Positions 1 to 7,373 of a stretch of 64,000 bases of DNA are shown piece after piece. The stretch is from Nitrospiraceae bacterium (GTDB taxonomy: Bacteria > Nitrospirota > Thermodesulfovibrionia > UBA6902), in contig QZJG01000044.1 of NCBI GenBank assembly GCA_003599275.1, positions 1-64,000 on the forward strand. The letters run 5' to 3'. The translations under genes were made by a program, and so were the position numbers. Positions within the stretch are counted from its first letter, which is position 1; the number at the start of each line of letters is the position of its first letter. Under the pieces are notes generated by a model. The model was not told the DNA's origin. It saw only the letters and a program-made list of their open reading frames with translations, and ran no database searches.

Positions 1-1
1 C

Positions 2-313
2 ACAGGGAAAAATCCTCTGGGGAACAAAAGGGTGGGCCATTTACCGGGCTCAATAAATATTGATTCCTATGCCAACAATCTCAACCCGGATGAAACCTTT
101 AAATCAGCCGGCGATCTTAAGGCCGTCTATGAATCAAAGGGAATCACAAAAGATAAAGAGGTCATTGTATATTGTCAGGGAGGTGTACGCGCAGCTCAGA
201 CCTTCATCGCGCTTAAATACATTCTCGGTTATCCAAAGGTCAGGAACTATGTAGGTTCGATAGGGGAGTGGGCGCATAAACCGGAGCCGGCAAAATATCC
301 GCTTGAGAAATAA
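2..313 (+). CDS. Rhodanese-like sulfurtransferase, N-terminus outside window
   Basis: The reading frame is open from the first bases, so the gene starts upstream and only about 103 C-terminal residues are visible. They contain the rhodanese signature GHLPGSINI, the active-site loop CQGGVR whose Cys would carry the persulfide, and the closing NYVGSIGEW motif typical of thiosulfate sulfurtransferases. It probably moves sulfane sulfur to the DsrE-like proteins encoded directly downstream on the same strand. The GTG at 32 lies inside the domain and is not a credible start. The family assignment is firm; the sulfur donor and acceptor are inferred from the neighbours. Confidence 0.85.
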   Translation, partial: TGKNPLGNKRVGHLPGSINIDSYANNLNPDETFKSAGDLKAVYESKGITKDKEVIVYCQGGVRAAQTFIALKYILGYPKVRNYVGSIGEWAHKPEPAKYPLEK

Positions 314-317
314 ATGG

Positions 318-360
318 ACAGCGAGCATACTCCCTGCAGCTTGCTGCAGGGAATATCAAT
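318..360 (+). repeat. REP-like hairpin repeat, copy 1
   Basis: This element begins ACAGCGAGC, contains a near-perfect stem (331-340 with 343-352, two-base loop) and ends ATCAAT. It sits between the rhodanese stop and the ribosome-binding site of the next gene. The same layout, with compensated stem changes, recurs before hfq at 1413-1456. It may be a mobile REP-type element or an mRNA stabiliser; there is no T-run, so it is not a typical terminator. Confidence 0.6.
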
Positions 361-393
361 TACATTTATAAAATCTTACAGGAGGTGAAGGAC

Positions 394-666
394 GTGCAGA
401 AAAAGATTGCTATCGTGGTCAGGGACAGGCAGAGTGAGGCCCTGAGAATGGGAGTAGGCATGATCCTCGCAGATGATCTTGTCGGTGTATTTGTCATGGA
501 CAGGAAAGTCGAGGAAAGCGATGACAACTCGATGAACCTTGAGACTATGGTCGACATGGACGTAAAGGTTTACACGAATTTCAAAGGCAATGAAAACATC
601 GAATACCTCTCTACGGAAGAGGTAGCTCAAAAGCTCCTCGAATTCGATAATATATTGCCATATTAA
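394..666 (+). CDS. DsrE-like sulfur relay protein
   Basis: This is a protein of about 90 residues with an alpha/beta pattern like the small DsrE/TusD superfamily: an initial beta strand (KKIAIVV), a helix with RMGVGM, then a strand LVGVFVMD. I start it at the GTG at 394, which lies five bases after a strong GGAGGTGA ribosome site; the in-frame GTG at 385 lies inside that site. It has no cysteine, so it cannot be a sulfur carrier by itself and may be a structural partner in a DsrEFH-like complex. It lies between a rhodanese and a DsrH-like gene. The family call is by pattern and context. Confidence 0.65.
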   Translation: MQKKIAIVVRDRQSEALRMGVGMILADDLVGVFVMDRKVEESDDNSMNLETMVDMDVKVYTNFKGNENIEYLSTEEVAQKLLEFDNILPY

Positions 667-735
667 GATACCGGCTGGACTTATCAGATTACGCTGTTTA
701 CCACCGGACATTTAATCAAAGGAGGCGGTTAGGGA

Positions 736-906
736 ATGAAGATTTTATATCTTTTGAGACAGGAGACCCCTGATGAAACTGTCAAAAAACTTATTGAAGA
801 ACATAAAAAGGCAAACGAAGTAACTGTAATAAACATCAACGAAAACAAAAACTACGACGGAATTGTGGACTTAATAGCATCAAGCGACAGGGTCATATCC
901 TGGTAA
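736..906 (+). CDS. Small DsrH/TusB-like sulfur relay protein (56 aa)
   Basis: An ATG preceded by GGAGGCGGTTAGGGA opens a 56-codon frame. The protein begins MKILYLLRQETPD, has a charged middle and ends SDRVISW. A terminal Trp after a short hydrophobic strand is characteristic of the DsrH/TusB family. It is shorter than typical DsrH proteins (about 95-100 residues) and lacks cysteine. It lies between two DsrE-like genes, consistent with a DsrE-F-H type complex. The reading frame is well supported by its ribosome site and neighbours; the precise function is inferred. Confidence 0.6.
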   Translation: MKILYLLRQETPDETVKKLIEEHKKANEVTVININENKNYDGIVDLIASSDRVISW

Positions 907-947
907 ATGAATGACCCTTATCGCACGTCTGAAAGGAGATTATTAAA

Positions 948-1250
948 ATGAAGCTCGGCATTCTAATCACGACCGATAAACATCCCGATGCTGTCATCGG
1001 GATTACCAAATCCGCCTTATCAAAAGGCCATACCGTTACACTCTTCCACATGGATGGCGGCACAAAACTTCTGGGCCACCCTTCTTTTACCGCCCTTTGC
1101 TCGACTCAAGGCGTAAAGATGAGTTTCTGTGATCACAGCGCAAAAGGGCTCAATGTTTCTACGGAAGGTCTCCCAAGCGATATCGTATGCGGAAGCCAGT
1201 TTGACAACGCCAATATGAATCATGATTCTGACCGGGTAATTACGCTGTAA
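948..1250 (+). CDS. DsrE family protein
   Basis: A 100-residue DsrE/DsrF-like protein. It begins with the usual MKLGILITT strand, then ALSKGHTVTLFHMDGG, matching the DsrE fold in which a helix is followed by a strand and a Gly-rich turn. Cys51, Cys61 and Cys81 are candidate persulfide carriers; Cys61 sits where DsrE-type proteins usually carry the active cysteine. The start ATG has GAAAGGAG upstream. A rho-independent terminator follows, so this gene ends the plus-strand sulfur module. Its likely role is cytoplasmic sulfur relay from rhodanese to TusA-like carriers, by family knowledge. Confidence 0.75.
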   Translation: MKLGILITTDKHPDAVIGITKSALSKGHTVTLFHMDGGTKLLGHPSFTALCSTQGVKMSFCDHSAKGLNVSTEGLPSDIVCGSQFDNANMNHDSDRVITL

Positions 1251-1280
1251 TCCGGCATTCCAGTTTATTTTTACATCTAA

Positions 1281-1310
1281 AAATCCCCTCCTGAGACGAG
1301 GGGATTTTTT
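1281..1310 (+). terminator. Rho-independent terminator
   Basis: AAATCCCCTC at 1281-1290 pairs with GAGGGGATTT at 1298-1307 around a seven-base loop, followed by T residues to 1310. It ends the plus-strand DsrE/DsrH transcript before hfq. Confidence 0.85.
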
Positions 1311-1412
1311 GTGTGACCATTAACCGGATTTACTGAACAAACTGTTTTTTTGAATTCCTGCAGGGTTGAAATTCCAAGGGAATTAATTTACTCTTAATGA
1401 GACCTTAAATGA

Positions 1413-1456
1413 ACAGCGAGCGATTCCCCGTGGTCTTGCCGCGGGGAAGATCAATT
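1413..1456 (+). repeat. REP-like hairpin repeat, copy 2
   Basis: It shares ACAGCGAGC at the left and ATCAAT at the right with the element at 318-360. The stem (1424-1433 with 1439-1448) differs in sequence but keeps pairing, including one G-U pair. It lies in the untranslated leader just before the hfq ribosome site. Confidence 0.6.
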
Positions 1457-1475
1457 TTCCCAAAGGAGACGCCCT

Positions 1476-1709
1476 ATGAGCAACGCAGAGCATAAGCTTC
1501 AGGACCAATACTTGAATCACGTAAGGAAAGAGAAAATTCCGGTCACGATATTTCTCCTGAACGGGGCACGTCTCAAGGGCACTATAAAAGGTTTTGACAA
1601 ATTCGTTGTTCTGCTTAAAAACGAAGTCCAACAGCTCGTCTACAAACATGCCATATCAAGCATTGTCCCTGAAAAAGATGTAAATATCAGGATCGAAAAT
1701 GCAGAGTGA
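1476..1709 (+). CDS. hfq: RNA chaperone Hfq
   Basis: A 77-residue Hfq, the normal length for forms without a long C-terminal tail. The Sm1 region runs from about residue 9 to 50 with [20 protein letters not shown], and Sm2 carries the diagnostic [10 protein letters not shown] at residues 52-61, including the YKH triad (56-58) that lines the proximal RNA-binding face. It would form a hexamer that pairs small RNAs with mRNAs. The ATG follows AAAGGAGA. It overlaps or abuts the Nudix gene downstream, suggesting co-transcription. The hairpin repeat in its leader could affect expression. Confidence 0.97.
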   Translation: MSNAEHKLQDQYLNHVRKEKIPVTIFLLNGARLKGTIKGFDKFVVLLKNEVQQLVYKHAISSIVPEKDVNIRIENAE

Positions 1710-1723
1710 GGACCGATAGCTAT

Positions 1724-2125
1724 ATGGAAGCCGTTCCGGGAAATCCGTTCCTTACTGTTGATGCAATTATCGAAGTGGAAGGGGGGATAATACTTATCAG
1801 GCGGAAAAACCCCCCGCCCGGCTGGGCCATCCCCGGCGGTTTTGTTGATTACGGAGAAACCATCGAGGAAGCCGTTTGCCGCGAGGCAAAGGAAGAGACC
1901 GGCCTTGATATTAAAATTATAAGACAGTTTCATACATATTCAGACCCCAAAAGGGACCCCCGTCATCATACGGTTGCCACAATCTTCATTGCTACGGCCA
2001 CAGGTACACCGCAGGCAGGAGACGATGCAGAGGAAGCAGGCATTTTTACAAGAGACAGTCTACCTGAGAACATCGCCTTTGACCACCGGCAGATACTTGA
2101 AGATTATTTCAGCGGAAAGTATTAG
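1724..2125 (+). CDS. Nudix hydrolase
   Basis: A Nudix protein of about 133 residues with a complete Nudix box: G, five residues, E, seven residues, then REAKEETGL, starting at GFVDYGE. The preceding GWAIPGG motif is typical of ADP-ribose/NTP pyrophosphohydrolases of the YjhB/NudF-like type. I prefer the ATG at 1724, which has GTGAGGA at a reasonable distance; the GTG at 1706 overlaps the hfq stop and has no clear ribosome site. It probably hydrolyses a nucleoside diphosphate derivative using Mg2+. The exact substrate cannot be read from sequence. Confidence 0.9.
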   Translation: MEAVPGNPFLTVDAIIEVEGGIILIRRKNPPPGWAIPGGFVDYGETIEEAVCREAKEETGLDIKIIRQFHTYSDPKRDPRHHTVATIFIATATGTPQAGDDAEEAGIFTRDSLPENIAFDHRQILEDYFSGKY

Positions 2126-2441
2126 CTGATACCTAAATTGACCGATTTTATTGTGAAGTCACTATTTAATTAAAGTATTTTGAGAATATGTAATCACCTA
2201 ACAAGCGGGAATGACATCAATGTGTCATCATGGCTGTTTGTGGACTTTGACGTGACCGTGTGGAGCAATACGCGAAGCATAGATTTTTGAATATATATTT
2301 GGGTATAATTATCGAAACATAACGTATTGTATACCTGTTGCCGCCACTGTTAAGAAACTAAGAGGCTTTCAAAGACAAGAATGCTTTATTTCTGTATCAA
2401 GACCGGCCCGCAGATGATATGGAATGACGGCATAAGATAAC
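2126..2441. other. Intergenic stretch without a gene
   Basis: I see no convincing reading frame or terminator here. Around 2200 there is a GCGGGAATGACATC segment resembling the arms of common intergenic hairpin repeats, followed by a weak TGACA/TGTCA inverted repeat. The downstream part leads into the third hairpin copy before the ferredoxin gene. Confidence 0.5.
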
Positions 2442-2462
2442 CCTGTAGCGAGTTACTGCAGG
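2442..2462 (+). repeat. REP-like hairpin repeat, degenerate copy 3
   Basis: CCTGTAG (2442-2448) pairs with CTGCAGG (2456-2462) around a seven-base loop and is followed by AATTCAAAT, recalling the right end of the copies at 318 and 1413. Like them, it lies just before a strong ribosome site. The left conserved arm is absent, so homology is less certain. Confidence 0.4.
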
Positions 2463-2488
2463 AAATTCAAATAGGAGGTGAATAGAGC

Positions 2489-2674
2489 ATGTATTTAGTT
2501 ACGGTTGATAATGACAAATGCGACGGTTGCGAAGAGTGTTCAAATATCTGCCCTTCAGAAGTTTTCAAGATTACTGACGGGAAATCAGATCCTCACCAGG
2601 CATCAGATTGCGCTTATTGCCTGAGTTGCGTCGAAGCCTGTCCTAACAGCGCAATTACAGTGACTGAGATGTAG
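2489..2674 (+). CDS. 2[4Fe-4S] ferredoxin
   Basis: A 61-residue ferredoxin with two complete cluster motifs: Cys11, 14, 17 and 21, and Cys41, 44, 47 and 51, each ending in the usual Cys-Pro. The spacing predicts two [4Fe-4S] clusters and low-potential electron transfer in the cytoplasm. The ATG has a strong AGGAGGTGA ribosome site. It stands alone between the Nudix gene and a bidirectional terminator, opposite the TusA operon, so it may serve sulfur redox chemistry; that link is inference. Confidence 0.93.
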   Translation: MYLVTVDNDKCDGCEECSNICPSEVFKITDGKSDPHQASDCAYCLSCVEACPNSAITVTEM

Positions 2675-2683
2675 TTTAAAAAG

Positions 2684-2726
2684 AACCTAAAAAGGCGTTC
2701 CGTTTACCGGAACGCCTTTTTAGGTT
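2684..2726. terminator. Bidirectional terminator between ferredoxin and tusA
   Basis: A perfect 19-bp stem (2684-2702 with 2708-2726) with a five-base loop lies between convergent genes. It is A-rich on the left and T-rich on the right, so it can act in both directions. Confidence 0.85.
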
Positions 2727-2748
2727 TGCCTTCTTACTAAGTATCTAA

Positions 2749-3000
2749 TCAGGGTTTTTTGATGAAGATTTCCCAGTAACCCTTATCTTCGATTTTGACG
2801 AGTTCGAATTCAAATCCCTGTTTCTGACAATATTTGGGGATCGTATCCTCAGCAGATGCCGGGGCATCACAAAGCACTTTCAGTAAAGTGCCGCCCGGGG
2901 CTTTCTCCACGGTCTTCTTTGTTATTACGAGCGGATAAGGGCAAACTCTTCCCAATACGTCAAGGGTCTGTGTCGGTGTTTGAGACTTTAAATCAGACAT
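2749..3000 (-). CDS. tusA: TusA/SirA family sulfur carrier
   Basis: An 83-residue TusA-family protein. It has the strand LDVLGRVCPYPLV with the family CPxP motif, where Cys20 would carry the persulfide, followed by the helix ITKKTVEK and the strand LLKVLCDAP. TusA proteins pass sulfur between rhodanese or cysteine desulfurase donors and DsrE-type acceptors. It is the last gene of the minus-strand operon that begins at 4113 and is followed by a strong terminator. A start at 3000 is supported by a purine-rich ribosome site (AGGAAACA). Confidence 0.92.
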   Translation of the reverse strand: MSDLKSQTPTQTLDVLGRVCPYPLVITKKTVEKAPGGTLLKVLCDAPASAEDTIPKYCQKQGFEFELVKIEDKGYWEIFIKKP

Positions 3001-3029
3001 GCTTTGTTTCCTCCAATAGTTCTTATTTT

Positions 3030-3443
3030 TTAAAAGAAAAGGAGATGGTTCACTCCTTCCATCATCTTTGTTATTTCTGCAAAGGGGACGACTTTTACTG
3101 TCATCTCTGCGCCGAATTCCTCGGCATTCAGCACAATGTCATTTTCAGTCAGACCGAACCTGTCAAGGTCTTCTTTACACACAAGAACATTCAGATCCAG
3201 GAGCAAGGCCATCTTTACATGTGTTTCAGTGCTTGTAAGCTTGTATAAATCCATCGCCTTCTGGTCTTTTTTGCAGTTTAAGACGCCGTCACCGACAAAG
3301 GCAATATCGGCCGTAACTATATCGCCGTCATTCAGATAAACTTCAACGCTCTGGCTCGCAATTGCATGTGTAAGCGCAAGCTTGGGATTTTCACTCTTGT
3401 ACGGCGGTCTCTGAACAATAAATCCGAGTTTAGTAGTTGCCAT
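3030..3443 (-). CDS. DsrE/DsrF-like protein
   Basis: A 137-residue protein with the DsrE-superfamily layout: an N-terminal strand KLGFIVQRPP, helix, strand DIAFVGDGVL and strand LNVLVCKEDL. Cys57 follows the DGVLN turn and Cys89 ends the third strand; Cys89 is the better candidate for persulfide chemistry. It lies two bases downstream of the next DsrE gene and upstream of tusA, giving the order DsrH-DsrE-DsrE/F-TusA. The role in a sulfur relay complex is inferred from family and context. Confidence 0.75.
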   Translation of the reverse strand: MATTKLGFIVQRPPYKSENPKLALTHAIASQSVEVYLNDGDIVTADIAFVGDGVLNCKKDQKAMDLYKLTSTETHVKMALLLDLNVLVCKEDLDRFGLTENDIVLNAEEFGAEMTVKVVPFAEITKMMEGVNHLLFF

Positions 3444-3445
3444 TA

Positions 3446-3805
3446 TTATTCACCTCCTATATGAAGGACCCTGTCGGCATCAAAAGCGCTTGCAAGGTAC
3501 CAGTCCATACTGTGTCTTTTAAAACCTTCTATTGTATGCTCTTTATGATATCCACGGGCTTCAGCGCAAGCCTCACATGCCGTTACAGTAAGACCTTTTT
3601 GCATAAGCTCCTGCAGCGGCTTTTCAAGATGAGAATAATCTTTAAATGCGCGCTGACCTTTAAGTGAGAGCATGGTTGCATTGCCTGAAACCCATAAATC
3701 AACCTTATGCCCCTTTTCCAGTGCCGTTCCCGCAAGCTTTACGGCAAAATCAAGGCTCATTGATCCGACGAGAGAAGAAAAACAGCCAATTGTAAATTTT
3801 CCCAT
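3446..3805 (-). CDS. DsrE family sulfurtransferase subunit
   Basis: A 119-residue DsrE-type protein. The N-terminal strand FTIGCFSS is followed by the helix FAVKLAGTALEKGH and the strand VDLWVSGNA, and GLTVTACEAC places Cys77 and Cys80 at the position of the active cysteine of DsrE. This is the best candidate for the catalytic DsrE subunit in the window. It is separated by only 11 bp from the DsrH-like gene upstream. Known DsrE proteins accept sulfur from TusA; that activity is expected, not shown. Confidence 0.85.
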   Translation of the reverse strand: MGKFTIGCFSSLVGSMSLDFAVKLAGTALEKGHKVDLWVSGNATMLSLKGQRAFKDYSHLEKPLQELMQKGLTVTACEACAEARGYHKEHTIEGFKRHSMDWYLASAFDADRVLHIGGE

Positions 3806-3816
3806 GATCTATCCTC

Positions 3817-4113
3817 CTATAACCAAGCGGTTTTATCGTATTCGTTAAAAATCAGGTCGACTATATCGCCGTAAGTGACGAGCTTAACATTGTCGGCTAC
3901 GTCCGAGTTGCCGAGACCCCTTGTATCAAGGTCATCCAGCAGCACATAATGATTTGCGGATTTCTTCAACAGGGATGAAGAATTTCCATTTTCCTTGACG
4001 GTTGCGTGATAAACGCCATTTTGTACAAAAATGATGCCGAGTTTTTCGGGGTTTAACCGTTCAAGAGTGTCCACGTTAACCCTGTAATCACTGACAAAAA
4101 CAGCTAATTTCAT
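3817..4113 (-). CDS. DsrH/TusB-like sulfur relay protein
   Basis: A 98-residue DsrH/TusB-like protein. Characteristic pieces are the central IIFVQNGVYHA strand, the LLDDLDTRGL segment and the ending YDKTAWL with its near-terminal Trp. It has no cysteine in the position used by E. coli TusB, so it may be structural. It is the first gene of the minus-strand operon, read from the promoter at 4158-4186, with a GGAGGAACG ribosome site. Confidence 0.75.
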   Translation of the reverse strand: MKLAVFVSDYRVNVDTLERLNPEKLGIIFVQNGVYHATVKENGNSSSLLKKSANHYVLLDDLDTRGLGNSDVADNVKLVTYGDIVDLIFNEYDKTAWL

Positions 4114-4157
4114 ACGTTCCTCCTGAAGTGGAATTTTGGCAGATAAAAAGATTTATA

Positions 4158-4186
4158 ATTCTATCGATTAGGCTGGTTTTTGTCAA
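4158..4186 (-). promoter_or_regulatory. Sigma-70-type promoter of the DsrH-DsrE-TusA operon
   Basis: On the minus strand a consensus TTGACA (4181-4186) is separated by 17 bases from TAGAAT (4158-4163). It lies about 45 bases upstream of the DsrH-like start, with no intervening gene. Confidence 0.8.
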
Positions 4187-4223
4187 GACGGAATGAGATT
4201 ATTAAATTTCTTTATTGAGGTCC

Positions 4224-4724
4224 TTAAAGTTTTCTTGTCCAGAATGTTTCAACAAGACCTACCTTCCAGGAATCATTTTCTTTTATAAGTTTCAAATTAG
4301 CAGGATTTTTTGACTTTTTATGTGTGATTATTATTTCTGCGTTCAGGCCGCTTAGAAAACCGATTTCCCAGTTACTCTCTTCAAGGATGATAGCTGGATG
4401 AAATGATTCGAGAAAGGCGTCCCAGTAATTATTAAACATGGCCCCCCGGTCGTCAAAATTTTTTATTACGTCTTCCTTTCTTGTACTGCCGCCCATTTTA
4501 TGATATGTCTTATAAACATCGTTTATAATTGTTCTCCGGGACTTTTCCGATAACAGCGCCCATGCGTTATTATAATCCCGAGTTTGCAGAGACAAAAAAA
4601 ATTTTTCAGCCGTTTCAAGTACCGATTCTATCTGTACGTTTTTATCTTCAGCAAATATTTCATCAGCATTGCATACGGCCACGCCAAGTAAAACCGGAAT
4701 GATCAATGATAATAATTTGTGCAT
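4224..4724 (-). CDS. Secreted protein of unknown function
   Basis: I do not recognise a named family. The 166-residue product begins with a signal peptide (hydrophobic LLSLIIPVLLGVAVC, likely cut before DEIFAED). The rest resembles small NTF2/DUF4878-like periplasmic proteins: a helix containing FFLSLQTRDYNNAWALLSE, a middle part and a C-terminal strand pair with LKLIKENDSWKVGLVE. It lies downstream of the GfcA-like gene, beyond a terminator, and upstream of the sulfur operon. It may be expressed by read-through from the export block. Confidence 0.7.
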   Translation of the reverse strand: MHKLLSLIIPVLLGVAVCNADEIFAEDKNVQIESVLETAEKFFLSLQTRDYNNAWALLSEKSRRTIINDVYKTYHKMGGSTRKEDVIKNFDDRGAMFNNYWDAFLESFHPAIILEESNWEIGFLSGLNAEIIITHKKSKNPANLKLIKENDSWKVGLVETFWTRKL

Positions 4725-4736
4725 AAAGACTATAAA

Positions 4737-4761
4737 AAAAGGGCTGCGTAACAGCCCTTTT
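4737..4761 (-). terminator. Rho-independent terminator after the GfcA-like gene
   Basis: On the minus strand the stem CAGCCC/GGGCTG (4752-4757 with 4741-4746) has flanking A/T pairs and a five-base loop, followed by a run of seven T residues. It would end the transcript of the gene at 4791-5255. Confidence 0.8.
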
Positions 4762-4790
4762 CAGATTAATATGGCGGTATCTTTTTATTC

Positions 4791-5255
4791 TTAGTGATGA
4801 TGAGTGGTCGTTGTCGTTCCTCCGTCGTCTCCTCCGGTGGCGGCTACTACGAGAGCAATAACACCGGCTGTGGCGGCGGCTCCGACAGCGACTGTCCCTG
4901 CTGTAATTCCTGCGCCTACGGCCAAGCCTGCGGTAGTGCCGGCCTCTGTTGCAGCTATCGCTGATGCGACTTCCGCGTATCCGGCTGCATCAAGGGCCGA
5001 TACAAGACTTGCCTTTTCAGCTACTACGTATCCGAGAATATTGCCTGCTTCATCTGCTACAGGCAAGGCCACCTGTGTGCCTGTGAGGGCCGGAGATGCC
5101 GCTCCCTCCACATAAGTTCCTCCTGCATTTGCCGCTATTTCCCTTGCTGCGGTTTCTGAAGGTATTCTCTGTGTCTGAGCAGAAGCCTGCGGTATCAAAA
5201 CAATATTGAACACAAGCAACGACATTGCAATAAATAACGCGGTAATTTTCTTCAT
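4791..5255 (-). CDS. GfcA/YjbE-like small secreted protein with Thr/His tail
   Basis: A 154-residue protein with a signal peptide ending ASAQT. Its last third is Ala/Gly-rich and hydrophobic (GAAATAGVIALVVAATGG), closing with GGDDGG, five Thr and three His. E. coli YjbE and GfcA, the first products of the yjb and gfc exopolysaccharide operons, are small exported proteins with the same architecture: a hydrophobic Ala/Val segment, a Gly/Asp turn and a poly-Thr tail. The neighbours here (YjbH-like, Wza-like) match those operons. Sequence similarity is compositional, so the call rests on architecture plus synteny. It has its own promoter and terminator. Confidence 0.65.
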   Translation of the reverse strand: MKKITALFIAMSLLVFNIVLIPQASAQTQRIPSETAAREIAANAGGTYVEGAASPALTGTQVALPVADEAGNILGYVVAEKASLVSALDAAGYAEVASAIAATEAGTTAGLAVGAGITAGTVAVGAAATAGVIALVVAATGGDDGGTTTTTHHH

Positions 5256-5288
5256 GTTTCCTCCTTAATTAAATTTTAAGATTAATTA

Positions 5289-5317
5289 TTAATATAGCAT
5301 TTCATCATCTTTGTCAA
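5289..5317 (-). promoter_or_regulatory. Promoter of the GfcA/YjbE-like gene
   Basis: On the minus strand TTGACA (5312-5317) stands 17 bases from TATTAA (5289-5294). The -10 box overlaps the stop codon of the YjbH-like gene, so the small protein can be made independently of the upstream operon. Confidence 0.7.
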
Positions 5318-7355
5318 GGAAAATTTTTGTATTTCTGCCTATGAAGTCAAACAAATTACGGTAATGCTCTATGTCTTGCCCTGTGTCCCTTGTCCAGGGA
5401 GATAAAAAGTAACTGTACGTTGTTCGCGAATCCGTGCCTTTAAATAACCTTATTGGGATGATAACGGCAATCCCTTTGTCATGGTAATCTCTGTTGAAAT
5501 CGTCTTCAAAGACTGAAGTGTCCGTATAAGTATACCATGTGCGAAGCACAACGCCGTTTATAAACTTCGACACTGTAAATCTGACGCCGTTGTCGCCGGC
5601 AAGAAAACGGCCGGCCTTAACGTCAAGCGCCAACTCCTGTTCTGGTATGTTGAGGCGCATATTTATGAATGCTGTTGTATAGACGTCTTTGACGTCGTCG
5701 GTTTTCAATTTAACAGGGTTGTCCGGCTCACGTTTTTTTACAGCGCTCCCGCTCAGGCCAAGAAGGATTCTGCCGTCAAGCACCGGCATCGCAACTTCCA
5801 TATCTACACCGGCATACTGGGCTTCGAGAATCCCTCCTGACACCTTTGCCAATATCCCCGGATAAACCTGTCCTGTCTGATTCAGCATCAACCTCTCAAG
5901 CACAATGTTTTCCTTTTTGTACTCAACGATGTCAGTCCTGACAGGGATAGAGAGGGGCTCGTTTGTAGTTGTAATATTATTGAGAGGAAATGCAGCGAGT
6001 CCGGTAACAAAGGATGCTCCTTGCCAGGGGTAATAACTGACCCAGCCAGAAGCGCCAAGCCTGTACCTGAAGAAACCGGAAGGGTCGTTTAAAAACGTTT
6101 CAAGGGAGGGCTTCCATCCGTAATTAAATGATTTTCTGAACGCGGTCTCCATGTCCGGGATGTCCCTGACAGCCGTTTTAAAATCCGACATACGGAGGAA
6201 TTCATCAAATGTCATTTTCTCCGCATAAAAATCGAGGAGATCTATCGTTGCAGTGGTGAATTCGACTACGGGGATTTCATTTTCCGTGAGAATTACATGT
6301 ATTCTTTTTACATTCTCGGGATTGATTCCGGCTATTAATTCAAGCACAATGCCGATGGCCCTGGTGCTATAAAAATACTTATCGTTCTGCGCCTTCACCC
6401 ACAACTCTTCATTAATAATCGCAACGCCTATGCCGCTGAAGCCGGAATTATGCAAGGCCCTTATCATTCTTTCATGGATCGGGTCCAGAGCGTCGGCAGT
6501 TTTTCCCTGATAAACCTGTTCATATATCGGGAGCAGAGGCTTTCCGATATCGAATGTCGTTGAGAAATTAACGCCGAATTTCTCGCCCCTCTGATAACTC
6601 AGATCAATTTCCGACCATTTTGTTGGTTTAAATCTGATGCCGACATTGTATTTGGAAGAAACCGGCCCGCTGAAATATTTCCCCTGTGCGGGGTCATTTG
6701 TCTGCTCATGATATTTTATCGGGCTGTATTCGACCATAAGGGCGTATTTCTCGGACGGAGCAAACTGTATCCCCCAGAAAAACTGTGAATCATTCAACCA
6801 TTCTCGCGGGCTGGTTACGATCTCCAATTCAAAACCGTCGGTTTGCCCGGCAAGAGGGCTCTTCCCAAACCTTCCGTTGCCGAAACCGAGCGTAAAATCG
6901 AACGGGTAGATCTGCTTGCTCGCCACGATATATTGAGAGGGATATATCCTGCTGCCGTGAGAATCCATCAACCCGAGCGCTATGGCAGGCATATACTTGC
7001 CTTCCGGAAGGAACCTGTATTTAAAATCTACGGCTTTGTCCTTGTAATCGCCATAACCTTCCGTTAAAGCGGGCACATCTGATATTTCCGTTATCCTGCC
7101 ATCTATCTCAAGACCTTTCAGTGGACTGACCGAGCTGTAATAATATCTGTAAGGCGATACCTGTCCTATCCCAAGACGGTAAGTATTTTCCCTTAATACT
7201 CTGGCCGTTGGTATCTCCATAAGGCCGCTGCCACCCCTGTTGGAAGGTCGAATGAAAGGACCATCGTCTGCAAATGACGGAAAAGCGCCGAATGTGAATA
7301 TGGAGGGAAGTACAATAAGGGCCAGAATAAAAGGAGGGACATTGAATTTGCGCAT
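5289..7355 (-). CDS. YjbH/GfcD-like exopolysaccharide outer-membrane protein
   Basis: A 688-residue exported protein (signal peptide to about residue 29, ending SFADD). It contains the YjbH hallmark GGSGLMEIPTAR near the N-terminus, followed by beta-rich, barrel-like segments rich in aromatic residues (YRLGIGQVSPYRYYYSS) and a second beta-rich half ending in DFIGRNTKIFLDKDD. Family members (about 690-700 residues) are outer-membrane proteins of exopolysaccharide operons such as yjbEFGH and gfcABCDE, with an uncertain role in export. It lies 18 bp downstream of the Wza-like gene and is probably co-transcribed with it. Confidence 0.85.
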   Translation of the reverse strand: MRKFNVPPFILALIVLPSIFTFGAFPSFADDGPFIRPSNRGGSGLMEIPTARVLRENTYRLGIGQVSPYRYYYSSVSPLKGLEIDGRITEISDVPALTEGYGDYKDKAVDFKYRFLPEGKYMPAIALGLMDSHGSRIYPSQYIVASKQIYPFDFTLGFGNGRFGKSPLAGQTDGFELEIVTSPREWLNDSQFFWGIQFAPSEKYALMVEYSPIKYHEQTNDPAQGKYFSGPVSSKYNVGIRFKPTKWSEIDLSYQRGEKFGVNFSTTFDIGKPLLPIYEQVYQGKTADALDPIHERMIRALHNSGFSGIGVAIINEELWVKAQNDKYFYSTRAIGIVLELIAGINPENVKRIHVILTENEIPVVEFTTATIDLLDFYAEKMTFDEFLRMSDFKTAVRDIPDMETAFRKSFNYGWKPSLETFLNDPSGFFRYRLGASGWVSYYPWQGASFVTGLAAFPLNNITTTNEPLSIPVRTDIVEYKKENIVLERLMLNQTGQVYPGILAKVSGGILEAQYAGVDMEVAMPVLDGRILLGLSGSAVKKREPDNPVKLKTDDVKDVYTTAFINMRLNIPEQELALDVKAGRFLAGDNGVRFTVSKFINGVVLRTWYTYTDTSVFEDDFNRDYHDKGIAVIIPIRLFKGTDSRTTYSYFLSPWTRDTGQDIEHYRNLFDFIGRNTKIFLDKDDEMLY

Positions 7356-7373
7356 TACAATTTCCCGCTTTTA

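Noticed and set aside
1311-1412. Candidate hfq promoter TTGAAA-N17-TACTCT
   Set aside because: The -10 box matches the consensus at only three positions, so it is not reported as a feature.
4804-5115. Pro/Ala-rich reading frame on the plus strand
   Set aside because: It is the antisense of the Ala/Gly-rich GfcA-like gene and reflects its base composition; there is no ribosome site.
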